Part shown: positions 12,476-24,600 of the stretch, in pieces
Layout of the letters: each line of letters starts with the position of its first letter
How positions within the stretch are numbered: position 1 is the stretch's first letter
Origin: Trichinella spiralis
Taxonomy: Eukaryota; Nematoda; Enoplea; Trichinellida; Trichinellidae
Length of the DNA: 64,000 nt
Assembly: GCA_000181795.3 (NCBI GenBank)
Contig: CM012954.1
Location: forward strand, 2,504,823 to 2,568,822
Direction of reading: 5' to 3'
The notes under the pieces: generated by a model
Told to the model about the DNA's origin: nothing
The model's database searches: none
The model's input: only the letters and a program-made list of their open reading frames with translations
Translations under genes and position numbers: made by a program

Positions 12476-12870
12476 CTAGTCATTTTTAAATAGCTTGCGA
12501 GTGATAAATCTGGGATCTCGCAGTGGAATAGTTTTCAGGCGTCTTGAAGTACCGAGTGCATTCATTGCTTCCATTTCTCCTGAAAATTTACAAAATTCAC
12601 CTTATTCTAGAACTGCTACAGTATTGAAAAATGAATACGAAAAATATGTAATTTAATATATTTGAAAGATGAAAAAATGCAATAAGCCGTGAGGGAAGAA
12701 GATGTTGCCAGATAAGAAAAAGTTGCTGTTTTCAGGCGCTTACTTGCGTACAAATCAATCAGATTTTTCAGATCAGCAAATGTCGGCTCTACAACGGCAT
12801 CGTCTTCGCCGCGAGCAAATAAGAAAAGCAAAGCAGCAATCAGGTGAATAAAAAGTTGCATTTTGACCAT
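12476..12870 (-). CDS. Small secreted peptide precursor, two exons
   Basis: Exon 1 is 12870-12744 and exon 2 is 12579-12476. The donor is GCAA|GTAAGC, the acceptor TTTTCAG|GAG, phase 1, and the product is 76 residues. The start has a clear signal peptide (QLFIHLIAALLFLFARG), cleaved near ARG-ED. The mature part contains a predicted amphipathic helix (FADLKNLIDLYAREMEAMN) across the splice junction, then a basic tail with possible processing sites (SRRL, ITRK) and the segment IPLRDPRF. There is no glycine before the basic sites, so no amidated peptide is predicted, and no cysteine pair. The helix followed by a PRF segment loosely recalls neuropeptide F/Y-like peptides, but I cannot assign it. 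ATG at 12861 is an alternative start. It is transcribed away from the RFamide cluster. The consistent splicing and signal peptide make a real gene likely; its function is unknown. Confidence 0.55.
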
Positions 12871-14405
12871 TCAAATGCAAACCTTTAGCAAAATTATATC
12901 TAATTTTTTCAGCTGAAATATGAGAACATCATATATTTTTTAAATTTTCAATGATTTTCTTAAATATTAGAACATAATTCTGGATTTTATTTAAAAAAAA
13001 CAGATAAAAATTCATTACTTTCTCCTGTATAAATACGGTGAATTATAGGGAGAGAGAGAAAGAGAGGTCTTTGTGATAGCTGAAAATGACAAGAGGATCG
13101 TACCAGCTACTTACTGTGAAAAGGAAATTTCAAAACGAAACGGAAATGTTGAACTTGTTCAATTTCATTAATTTAATTTGCCGGTAGAAATGTGATCGCA
13201 AAGCTAATCGCATTTGCAAAGGCCTAACACCTAAGATTATTTCCATCCATTTGCATGTTAATTGAATTCTCAATCACACACAGAGTCAACTGAGCCTACT
13301 TCACGCGTAACGTAATTGCAAAAAAATTGAAATTGCATTCAGAATATGCTCTCATTTTAGGTGAGAAATTAAAATGGAAGAAAAAAACACAGCAAAAGGA
13401 AAAACACTGTCAGTGAAATGATGAACGGAAATTAAATTTGTTACCAAGTTCACAATAACAGTGTCAGCAAAAAATATGCAAATTTCAAGACAATTCAATT
13501 TATGTTTAAAATGATGAAAAAAAAGAGCGAGCAAAAATCAGTGAACGAAAAAACCAATAATATCAAAAGTGTGTATTTTTGATGAGCTTATTTTTAATGG
13601 TGGAGGAAAACTTTCATTTACCGTTAGCATAAAGTCAATGATCACAAAATTAGCTCTTTCTTTTTTCAATTTTTCCAATGACCAATTAAATGCAATCTGT
13701 TCTGACATTTTGCATGTTCGTTGATTGCTTTTTTTAATTTTAAAATTCACCAATGTTCAAAACTTCAAAATTTGATCCTGTGCAGCATATCAATAAATGC
13801 GATGCTTGACGAAAAGCACAAATTTCCCGATCAAATAATTCGAATGATATTAAGAAATGCTTTTATAAAAAGAAAATAGACAAATTGTTCAGTGAATGAA
13901 TGAACGAATGAGTGTATTTATACTTGTCGATCATTCAATTCAATTTTCCCCTCGCACATGCATTTGGTGTCCAAAATATTCTTTCACCACACGACAAACC
14001 AATCTGTGTGCCAGTGAGAAGGAATCTTCTTCAATGAAAATAATTTATAGCATTTACTTTCATCTGCAAATTAACAAATTACTCTGCCCGTGATTGAAAT
14101 TATCTCTTAAGCATTCTGCAATAAGTTGAAATGCAATAATCCGTGCAATACGGCTTATTATATTCAATGACGACATGGCTCTTTTCAACAAAATGGTCTC
14201 TGCGATTTAAAGTCACTTTTGCTTTTTTGTTATTTTTCCATTAAATCTTTGCATTATATGTTTATAAGACGGAGAAGAAAAAAAGAAATAAAAAGCAAAT
14301 TCGAATAAATCAAGAGAATAAATTCAATTTCATTTTGCTTTGGTTAGATAATTCGAAGCAAAGCAAAATTTTGCTCGTCTCGAAATCACGCAATCTCAAG
14401 CGTCA
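12871..14405. other. Intergenic region, no supported gene
   Basis: AT-rich. The small minus-strand frame around 13538-13753 and the plus frame 13896-14093 have no recognisable domain. This stretch separates the divergently transcribed small secreted-peptide gene and the first RFamide precursor, so promoter elements of both probably lie here, but I cannot define any. Confidence 0.5.
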
Positions 14406-15028
14406 ATGTCACCGGCTGTATTGAGATCTTTCACAATTTTTGCATTTCTGTTCACATGCTCAGCAACAGATACAACAGTGGTCAGCAAAGCACAATTACA
14501 TCAACACGAAATCAAACGAAACAACAAAGCACTCTGCTCAACAGAGGATCCCAAGCAATGCCTGTTCAGTTTGTTGCAGAAAATGTTGAAAGGAAATCAT
14601 TCGAAAGGTTTGAATACATTTTTGTTTTCTCATTTCGAGAAAAACTACCTCATCACATCACATCACATCACATCTCATCTCATATATTCTGTACCATAGC
14701 ATTATTAACGAATATCAAATTCAAATTTACATTGCGCATAAATTTCAAATTGCCAACACAACTAAATAACGTTCAGTGAAAAATTACTGATTATTTTTGT
14801 ACAAGGAACAATATGCTAATATTATTCATATTTTTAGGAATAACTCTCGTAAATCCTGCCGAATTTCTCCAAACACAAAGTATGTTTCTCTGCCCCATCA
14901 TGGACTTCGTTTTGTTCGAACAGTTTCCACTTTTAGATAAACTGCTGAACAATGCTGATCATGAAAGCAGAGACAGTTTCCATATACGATTTGGAAAACG
15001 TTCAACATTTCACGATAGCAAAGACTAG
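14406..15028 (+). CDS. RFamide-type (FLP) neuropeptide precursor, cluster member 1
   Basis: Exons 14406-14607 and 14838-15028, phase 1, 130 residues. The donor is AAAG|GTTTGA, the acceptor TTTTTAG|GA, and the split codon is GGA (Gly). A signal peptide is visible (VLRSFTIFAFLFTCSAT). Just before the junction is a cysteine pair, LCSTEDPKQCLFSLLQ (C-x7-C), followed by a helical stretch. A single predicted peptide lies near the C-terminus: a monobasic R, then DSFHIRFG, followed by KR and a 9-residue tail. The glycine is the amide donor, so an -HIRFamide is expected after processing in neurosecretory vesicles. The one-peptide, C-terminal layout with a cysteine pair differs from most nematode FLP precursors, which carry several copies, and recalls insect myosuppressin precursors. 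A polyadenylation-like AATAAA lies near 15113. Paralogous to the two precursors downstream. Confidence 0.8.
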
Positions 15029-15790
15029 CAAAGATTCTATACTTCAGAGAATTACTAACTGTATTGGAGATAATGAAGTAAAATGCACCACTTGAGCATT
15101 ATGCGTCACAAAAAAATAAAAGTGAAATATAACAACTAGCTGTGAAACTAATTTAAACAAACAGATATTCACCGCCCACATACAATACATCTCTTGCACA
15201 ATATTAAATCATCACTATTCAATAGTTATTAAAATCTGTTCGCAAATATGAAAATGAAAAATTGAACATTTCAAATCAAATTTAAATGAAAGTAAATCAA
15301 AAATGCATTTGAAAAAAACTCAGATAATTAAAACACATGCTGACAAATGTTAGGCACAGTAGCGAATTGACTATGAATTTCCATTTGCCCAGTAGTGGGG
15401 TTTCATTTTTTAATTAAGAAAACGGAAAATTATTCAATGTTATTCTTACAACATGATGAAAAATATTCTACAAACAAAAATCAGATGACATTAAATTTCT
15501 ATCTCCTTTTTCTGAGCACAGTGTAGGGTTTCACATACTTGAAATGAAATAAATTTTATCACACGCACTTCGCATGCATATAGGTAGGCAAGAAAGGCCC
15601 ACAGAATAATAAATGAACGATTGGTTTGTTTCCGCGGCAGAAAAAAGTGAAAAGAAAAGAAACAATTCAATAGCTGATGAAATAATATCAAAAATATTGT
15701 GTATTAAGGTTTCGGTACTTACGGGCAAAGTCGAAATTTTCTCTGCCAATGTGAACTTCAGCCTCGGTGTAGAAAGGTGTTGGTAATTGT

Positions 15791-16466
15791 ATGATCATGC
15801 TGCTTGTAGTAAAAGTTCTTTTCCTCAGCACTTTATCGATGCAGTCGTTGTCCTTTGAACTGTTCGATAGCACAAATCCATGCAAACATTCAACAGTCGG
15901 CACAAATTCAATGAACATTCCCTGCGAGCGTGATTATTACAGAATGCGCATACTTCAGTTGCTCCAAAATGTAATCAAAAGTACTTCGAACGGTATGACA
16001 GTATAATCATGTTTCCTCCATCTGTTTGCAGCTAAAATTAACACACTCTGCTGTATAAATTATTAATAATGTTCTATAATCTTCTATAATGCTCGAAATG
16101 TTTAAATAATGATTAAAGACACTTTATAACAACGTTTCATTATTATACGTTAAAAAGAATGAAAAATTTTCAGTAAAGTATTTGTATTTTGAATCATTTC
16201 TTTTAATTCAGTTTCCTAATGTTCCCTGAATTGCATTGTAAAGTTTAAAATCAACTTTAAACTACAGGAATTGTGTTGAAAAATTTCCGTGATGTCGTTT
16301 CAAATCAACACTCAGACTATGGACTTGGTACGTAAGATGTGAAAATATTTATATTTTCAAATCAATTTTACTGCAATTTCTAGGTAAAGAATATTGGAAA
16401 GAGCCGCTTATGCAGGGAAGGCATAGCATTCACTTGCGTTTTGGAAAACGATTTCAATTCAGTTAG
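15791..16466 (+). CDS. RFamide-type (FLP) neuropeptide precursor, cluster member 2
   Basis: Exons 15791-15992, 16268-16327 and 16384-16466, all junctions phase 1, 114 residues. Exon 1 is 202 bases, exactly as in member 1, and also ends one base into a glycine codon. The signal peptide is MLLVVKVLFLSTLSMQSLSF. The cysteine pair is wider (C-x13-C: NPCKH to IPCERDYY) and is followed by a helical RILQLLQNVI stretch. The last exon encodes one peptide, HSIHLRFG, followed by KR and the tail FQFS, so an -HLRFamide is expected. Cleavage before it is likely at the monobasic R of QGRHS. A 60-base middle exon has no counterpart in members 1 and 3. ATG at 15797 is an alternative start. Same strand and 0.76 kb downstream of member 1, consistent with tandem duplication followed by strong divergence. 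Confidence 0.77.
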
Positions 16467-18333
16467 CTTGGCAAAAACCGAGTACGACTACAGGCATGGC
16501 TTAAACCCAGTAAAATTCGTCCCAATTATACATATCATAAATGGAAAATATCAATATGTATAATGGCGGAAGTTACGTTGAATTTTGCAAAAAGCGTTAT
16601 TACAAAAATGTAACTTATATATTTCTATCTAATCGAAATGATCTTTCAACAATAATGAAAATAAACCGTGAACAGCTAATAATTGTAAATATTTTTTAAA
16701 AACAATGACGCAAATGCTTCAGCTTAGTTGAAAGTAAATGCATTTTTTGTGTAATATTATTTCAATTAAGAATCAATGTGCAATTTTAAAATAAATGACA
16801 ACAAACCCCGGAGAAATTAATTTGAAATAATTTTAGCTTTTAATGTAAATGTAAATTGATTTCATTAAAGTAATACAAAACCACAAAACACTGCTTTATA
16901 AATTAAGCATTGTGTTTGAGATTTATTTCAGAAAAGAAAAAAAATATACAGATAGAAAGAAAATTCCTACATATATATATATATATAAGAATTTGAGTGA
17001 AATGATAATTTAGCTTCCCACAAAAGAAGAATATCGACTTGTAAGAAAAATTTTAGTGAAAATTGAATCAATACTACACATTTGGAACAAATAAATGAAC
17101 TGAAAATTCACCGCCAATGACTTATTTCCATTTAAATAATTTTCCTCCGATGCCAATTATCAGTATAAAAAATAATAAAATAATAATGACGGATAAAGGG
17201 GCAGAGGGAGAGAAAAAACAGTTGCTGTCAGTTGGATAGCAATTTTCTGTTTTATTGACCAAGATCCACCAAAAAAAGCAGGAATGCCAAAATGACATGA
17301 ATACAATTTCAAAAACTGTGATTTCATAAAGAAATATCAATAAGGAAATCAATTTGACATTAAACTTTCATTAATTACATGCAACAAGCATAAAAGAATA
17401 ATACAGCACATATATATTATTTTAATAAATATGACTTCTACATTGATTGTACTTTCAATTTGAATAATACAACACTATTATTTTATTTGTTAAACTTATT
17501 CCAAAAACGCGTGCATAAGATACATTAAAAAGAAAATTTTAAAAATTAACATTTGCTTATTCATCGTTTAGAAAAATTCCACATTCTGATAAACCGTCAT
17601 TAGTTTTTCAGATAATATGTTATAATGTAATATAATATAATATAATATGCAAGATGATGTGGTAATTCAGAGGAAATAATCTGCAAAATCATACAGCAAT
17701 TACAGAATTACTTTAGGATAAAAAAGTTCAAAATATTAAAAACAGTTTTAAAAATAAAGAAAAACTAAATTAATAAAAGTTACGCGATTAATCATTGGAC
17801 TAAAAATTTTTATCAGTGATTATTATTCATTAATTTGTATTTACATGCTGCATATCCATGTGCATGCATGTATATTTCATGTAGTTGCACATTAATCGAG
17901 AAAAATTGCAAAATAAATGTCAAAATTATTAAACACCATGCAAATAGAAGATTATTATCAACTGGTAAAGTTATTGTTATAAAATGAGAATGTTGCTATT
18001 TTCGAAAAGTCAAGTTGCTAAGTGCTGCTGCTAATCTGCATTGGTTGAAGAAAAACACCACTAACAAGCTGAGCATAATTATAAAACAAAATGCTTTTCT
18101 AAATTAAATTCAACAAAAGATATTTTTTCATTTAAAGCATAGAATTGAAGAGTGATACTAATTTTCACAGATTATAACACAACTAATTCTGTAATAATAT
18201 TGAAAGAAAACCAAGAATTAAAAATGTATCGTCTAAAGTTAACACAACCTAATAAAATGTTATTTCTACCTTTTCAGAGAAATTTGAAATTTTAAAATAT
18301 TACAAAAGAACCACAAATTGTTCACGTGTGAAT

Positions 18334-18374
<41 letters not shown>

Positions 18375-18849
18375 AGAGGGGGGTGGGTGAGTTTGTCTAA
18401 ATGAATCACATCATTTATGCAAATGTACAAAAGGAAGCAGTACGGAATAAAAAATTTCTTCTACTGAGTGTTGTTTTCTTTTCAAAGCTCAAAATATCAA
18501 CATAACCGTTTCGAAATGTATCGCTAACATTACAAATAAGCAATAATAATAGGATATCCAAATGGAACTGATGTCGAATGAAAAAATTCAAATAGGTCAA
18601 ATATTGTGGTTACTATTTTCATTTAACAAATAGCATCAGCGGTATTATCACACAAATGCCGGTCGAAACAAACGCAAGCAACTGTTCATGTTAATGTTTG
18701 TAGAGTATCTCTCCCCCAATACAAATAATATCAAAACAAAAAAATTAAAAATATATAATACATGTGAATAATTCCATAATTGATTATAATTTGTATTGTA
18801 CAGTTCAGCTTGTTCACTGCTGGTGAATGCGTCAACCGACAGTGGCAAT
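16467..18849. other. Intergenic region, no supported gene
   Basis: AT-rich DNA between members 2 and 3 of the peptide cluster. It contains (AT)n at about 16971-16987, TAATA repeats at about 17623-17648 and a (GT)n tract at about 18335-18373. Minus-strand frames at 17122-17352, 18415-18600 and 18648-18848 show no domain or splice support. Confidence 0.55.
18335..18373. repeat. (GT)n microsatellite
   Basis: About 19 uninterrupted GT units, ending in a G-rich stretch. Confidence 0.95.
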
Positions 18850-18889
18850 TATCTGACTAGTACTTCAATTATCCATTAGCACCAGTTGG

Positions 18890-19192
18890 TGTCGCTTTTG
18901 TTTCCGCACGTAATCACGTGATTCGCTTTCCAAGCAGGGTGCCTGCGCACTTTCTGGCCACCTTTGAATGCGATTGTGGCGTTGAGGCGTCGCGAGGGCG
19001 TTTGGAAAATTCAACTAACAGAATTTCTTGATAAGGCGCAGACCAGCACCAAGGTCGACAGTTGTGAGCTTGTCAGAGCAACACGTTATCCATCCACACG
19101 TCGGACACATCCACAAGTTTGCACATCGTAGTACAGCATTTGCAGGTCGTCAAAGCTGCACCAACAGGCTAATAAGAACAACAGCAACAACC

Positions 19193-19226
<34 letters not shown>

Positions 19227-19424
19227 TCATTCAATTATTTTTACATTATTCTATTATTCATTGCCTTTCTACAAGCAATCCGTGAACGCTTAACCGTGGA
19301 AGTCAGTCAATGAGCAGTAGCAGCAGTAACAGTACAGTGAGTTAGATAGATAGATGGTAGTTGTTGGAGGGGAAAATTTTTTTTTGTTCTTCTTTTCCAC
19401 TACAAAAGTAATGAACAATTTCAG
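18890..19424 (+). promoter_or_regulatory. Candidate promoter and 5' untranslated region of RFamide cluster member 3
   Basis: Base composition rises sharply around 18890-19020 compared with flanking DNA. A perfect 10-base palindrome ATCACGTGAT with an E-box core lies near 18916. Downstream, a GTGAGT donor near 19336 and the acceptor TTTCAG ending at 19425, only five bases before the ATG, suggest a 5' untranslated intron or a trans-splice acceptor. A perfect inverted AAT/ATT tract lies at about 19197-19229. The regulatory role is inferred. Confidence 0.35.
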
Positions 19425-19430
19425 ACGACA

Positions 19431-19857
19431 ATGCTGTGGACAGTTATTTTGTTGACAACTTTGCTGTTCAACAGTTGCTTCGGATGGGAAGGTTGGTATT
19501 GGAATCCTGAAGAAGTGGGCGACGCTCACCATGATCTGGTAAAAATATGCGGATCCGAAGATCTTCGACCTTGCTACAAACGTATCTACGAGGCAGCTAG
19601 GGAGAATTTCAGAGGTATTTTTGTCGAAGAAATTTCATCCCTGCGTGCTTACTGCTTTGTTCCTTGTTATTCAAAAAATTAAATTAACATTTTCCGTTCA
19701 AGGTGATCCGGATGAAGAAAGCATGACGAAAGAGTTTATGGAAATTTTGGCACCAATGAAACAGATCATCGACCGACTGGAAGCTAAGAAAGAGAAACAA
19801 CGTCTGAACCGCGCTACGAGAACAACAAGCTATCACATCCGGTTCGGAAGAAAATGA
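19431..19857 (+). CDS. RFamide-type (FLP) neuropeptide precursor, cluster member 3
   Basis: Exons 19431-19614 and 19703-19857, phase 1 with a split glycine codon, 112 residues. The signal peptide is MLWTVILLTTLLFNSCFG. It is followed by a Trp-rich segment (WEGWYWNPEE) and a cysteine pair ICGSEDLRPCYKRIYEA (C-x7-C with the same S/T-E-D core as member 1). Exon 2 encodes a charged helix (EFMEILAPMKQIIDRLEA), dibasic-rich sequence, and a C-terminal TTSYHIRFG followed by RK and the stop. One amidated peptide ending -HIRFamide is expected, released by cleavage at the monobasic R of ATR. Unlike members 1 and 2, nothing follows the amidation signal. The acceptor five bases upstream of the ATG fits trans-splicing or a 5' untranslated intron. 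An AATAAA lies near 20137. Confidence 0.8.
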
Positions 19858-21692
19858 AACTTTCCACTATTTTCGCACTGCACATTTTCCAAATTACTAT
19901 TATTTCTTGTTGTGTATTTGTGATGAAGTATATACAATTCAACTGGCTGAAAGCACGATGCCAACGTTGATTCGAACTGTTTATCTCCTTTTTGCCGTTC
20001 CTATTGTGCACAAACCACGCACTATTCAAGTGGTATCTGCACTCCAAGCTGACACGACTTTGTTTACACATAAAGTTTTTTCCAAGAAAACATTTGTATT
20101 TTGCGTACTCAGTTTTTAGATCTATTTGAAAAATGCGAAATAAAACATTATCCTTAAACAACATGATCGATCGATCGATCGATCGATCATCCACACGTAC
20201 AAAACCAATGTACAAATTAATAAGCAAGAATTAATTTTAAAAAACCGTTTGCAAAACCTCTCAAAATAATAAAACACTCAAATAACCAACTGTCATAAAA
20301 AGATAATGCAAAAAAGTAAAAAATAAAAATAAATTTCAGCGGAGTCTGTCGTTCATTGTTCCAAAGGCAAGCAAGTTAATTCCAGAACCATTAAGCTGAA
20401 AACGGATAACGACGACGACAACGACGAAAGCGAAATAATTGCACAATGAAGCAGCGTCGTTACTGTTCAATTACGTCAAATTAGCCTTAATTAAAACCCA
20501 TCAGGGTGTTTGTCAATAAGCAAAAATAAAAATAGTACCAATAATAACTTGCTAATGAATTGCAATTTAAATAAATGAAATGTTTATCTTAAGTAATATT
20601 TGCACGTTTAAAAAGACAATTCACCTACAATAGGCTGCTGATTTGATTAATCAAAGCACGCTGTTCCTGCTGCAGCATTTGCCAATTTCAAAAGCAGGCT
20701 CTATTCTTTCTTGGGAAATTTAATTTCATATTCACTCCTCAAATTGGAACAGTAACGCATTTGGAGAATTCACTTCAATGGTAAGATCAGTTAATTACAA
20801 CACTGTTTGTCAGTAAACTGGAATAACAAACTTCTTTTTTTTTCTACATAAAACTAACTATCCACCTCGTTGAAACTACTTGGCAGATATTTTACAGAAA
20901 ATTTAAATTTCAATAAATCTGAAGATGTGTAATTGAAAAAAAACGGTTCAGTTGTGATTTTTTTTGGAATAATTATCGTTCTTCAATTTAGTTTTTAATA
21001 AATAATCTAAAAATAGACTTTTGCAGTGGAATGAAAATCACGAAACACCTTGGTGAATGCTTTCACATTACAACAAAAAAATTAATCACCTAACGAGTAC
21101 CATTTAGCTGATTATTATTTGGCCAAAATTGAAATTTCCTTCCAATTTTTTCATATCACGCTATCAAATCGAAGAATTCATTCGTTATCTATTGTTGTTC
21201 TTTGTTAGTTTGCAAAATTATTCACTTTTGAGATGATTCAATATAGAAATTTGCATGTATTTACACGCAATTTTTATGGATTTCATTCACACTCAAAATA
21301 ATGCGATCGAAGATCTCAGATCGAATGATACACAAGACTAGACCACTTTACTCGCATAACAGAGCAGTAATTGATGGAATATTTACAACCAGACAAAAAA
21401 AATAAAAGCATCCGAACATGATATTCATTCATGTTCTAACATTGTTTTCAGTTGACTGAAATCATCGTCGAACAAGAAAATATAGCAATGTCCATTTTGG
21501 AAGAATAAAGTATTTTAAAATCTGTCTGCAACAAAATTCGTATAAATTTTCATACAATTCAACTGCCGTACTGTTAGTGGAAAAAAGTATAACCGGAAAC
21601 AAGAAAGTACCATCATCAAAAGGCAGTGAACAAATATGTTAAGCGGGAAAATAATTCATGACAACAAAACTACCCCGTTCTGTAAATAGCCG
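19858..21692. other. Intergenic region, no supported gene
   Basis: Convergent space between RFamide member 3 (plus) and the active-zone gene (minus). It contains a GATC tetranucleotide tract. No frame here shows a domain or consistent splicing. Confidence 0.55.
20164..20188. repeat. (GATC)n tetranucleotide repeat
   Basis: About six perfect GATC units, self-complementary, near the predicted 3' end of RFamide member 3. Confidence 0.9.
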
Positions 21693-24600
21693 TTAAAGAA
21701 ACTGCTGCAAAGGGTGCCATTGAGAAGCTGGCAACGTGTGCAAAGCATCTAAAGCAGATAAAATCGATCTGAAATTTCGATAGTCTCATGAAAAATTCTG
21801 CACACTACAAATGGGAAACAACATATGAGAATCTTATGGCAGAGAACGACAACTGACCACAACAGAGAACAAGCGACAAACCACACGCATACACACACAC
21901 AGCTTCACAAGAAAACACTAATTTAGTTTTATGCCTTGTTTCAAATGAGACGTAACAATAAATAAAACAATGATAAAGATGATCATTCTCCACCACCAAA
22001 AGATAAAAAATAGACAAGCAAAGCGAGAAAATTATAAATCAAACAACTTGATGAGATAAACAAAAAAATTAACAAGGTAACTTACAAAAGCAAACAACAA
22101 ATCACTGTCAGTATACGCATATAATCAGAAAACACTTACCTGAAAGATTGATGATCACTTTTCCCAGAAATGTATTCTGCTTGAAACGATCATAACTCCA
22201 GACGGTGAATTCTAACATCTTGCCGAGCGCTTGTTCCAAGTTCAAGTCTTTGTAAACCACAGTTTGGTTCCACACGGGATTGTTTGATCGAGCAATGAAT
22301 TTCGTTCGACGCTTATTTTGTACACTATCAAAAAAGCAACAAAGTCAACAGTTGAACAGACAGACGGTGTGTAAGAAAAATATGGCAATAAATTAATAAA
22401 ATGTGCATATATGTACATTCGTTCAGGAAGAATGTATATTTTTACAAAGGGATTCGGGGGTCGTCGCTTTTTCGCATCGACGTTCGGCAACCGAGCTGCA
22501 CATAATACTGTGACGAACAGCGTGTCGGATGTGTGGTCAAAGCAGACGCGCAGTTTCAGCAAGCCCCCGTTGGCCAGATCCTGAGCAAGCAGTGAATTCT
22601 GAATTATATACAATAATTCAAGTGTCAATTTTTTTGCGTATCCAATCTCCTCCTATGTGTATGCTCTTAAAAGCAACAGCAATAAATAAAGGAAAAAATG
22701 AAGAGAAACAATAATTATAAAGTATAAAATTAGCACAAATATTAGCATATGTTGTACAAATGACAACGTGAAAGATATACACTGATTTCGGTCTTGTCCG
22801 AAGCTATTTTATTTCAGAAAACAAAGAATCTCAAAAGAATAGAATAAAGAAAAAAAACAATGACAGTATAGCGGTAGGATATTACGTGCAAAAAGCAATG
22901 GACCAGAAACAGAAGCGTGAAAAAATGAATAAATATATTAGATACACGGGCAAGGAATGGTCAGAAAGAGAAAAGCAATGTTTCTGTTTCCAAAAGTTGT
23001 TGACTGACAAAAGCAATTTTGCAAATGAAAAGAAGCTGCAGCAGACAGAAAAGTAACAACAAGTATTATCAATGATAACAACAAAATCAACTACACCAAC
23101 AACAACAATAATAATAATAATAATAACAGCAGTAACAAAATAAAATAAAGCATTGAAGCAGATTTGGTATTTTTGCTAGGAAGTGTTTCAGGTTACCTGC
23201 TGCTGATTCGCAGTGAAAGGTGATCGACTGCGTGGGGTGGTGCTGAAACACGGAGAAGCTTTACCAAAATCTAGCCCTTGACAATGCCTATCATTAGCTA
23301 AACAAAAATACACCAAAACGTCAGTATTTTTGTTTCCATTTATATTCTTATTTTAGTTCATTAAAAATATAAAAGAAGGATTAAACAAATAAAATAGAAC
23401 AAAACAGAATATTTCAAAGGGAAAAGTGATTTAGAAAATACATACAGATAATAAAGTCGCAACAAAACGATTGCTTACTTTGATCGAGTCCAGTTTTTCG
23501 TTGTAATGCTAATTTGGCTAAACGAGGATGTGCCAAATTGGACAAACAGCAATCACTTTCGTAACCCTTGTCCAAACTGCTACTTGGACCTTCTTCCAAA
23601 CGATACACTTGATTTAAATTGGCATCGCTGAAATAAATATTAACAACAAAACAAATAATGAATAATAAAGCGGCTGAAGTGAATAAAAATACACCGCACC
23701 TTCGTAGAACAATCTCAAATTCCCCTTCTGTATTGTCAATAATCGATTGAACTTCTTCGTAAGTTTTGCCTGTCAACTTTATGCCATTCCATTCCAATAT
23801 TTGATCGCCTAATAATAATAATAATAATATAATCAATGAAAACAGCAATGAAATTATATTACCTTCTTTCACTTCTTCCATCAAGTCTACCAAACCACCT
23901 TTATACACAGCAGCCACGTAAGCAACTAATTCGCCGTCAGAACCAGGTAAAATTTTACCACCAATAACACGCATACCTATGCCATGACCTGAAACAAAAA
24001 TGAATTTGTTTGAAGTAGAATTGAATTTCCAGTTCCAAACAAGCAACATACCGGAACGATCACGAACGTCGCGCACAAGCAACAGCCGTTTGATATTAGC
24101 CGACAATGGAGATGAAGCCTGACGAAAAATCGACTTACCCTCCTCTAGCAAAATTTGTGACGATGCCTAGAAATGGAAAAAAACGCCCGCTTCAGTGCTT
24201 CTCTTTGTTCACATGAAAGGCATAAACTGAAAAAGTTCATCCGGCTAAATTTTGGCACGTTTTCTTTTCCACCCTCTTTTTTCAAAGCTCAATTTCCCTC
24301 TGCTGATAGTTGCCGCCGCAAATTCACATTACATTCTTTATTTTCTCTTAAACCTTCTTTCATTCCATTATTAAATGAAAACGCGTTTTATTTAAATCTA
24401 ATTCGCTCTATGATACAAACAACCAGTCAAAATCACCAATTTGTATAAGTGAAGAGATTATTTCAGAAAAAAGAAGAGAATGATTTTTCTAAAAATAAAA
24501 CTTATTAATGGAAATATAGCATTTGCATAGTCATGCTGCAGAATTAAATAAATTGCAAACAAATAAGCAAAAATTCTGAAAACAAAGCAAATAGAAATAG

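Noticed and set aside
21693-22140. Active-zone gene being truncated at its 3' end with a missing second C2 domain
   Set aside because: A phase-matched exon at 21748-21693 completes the C2 domain and provides a stop, so a single-C2 protein is complete.
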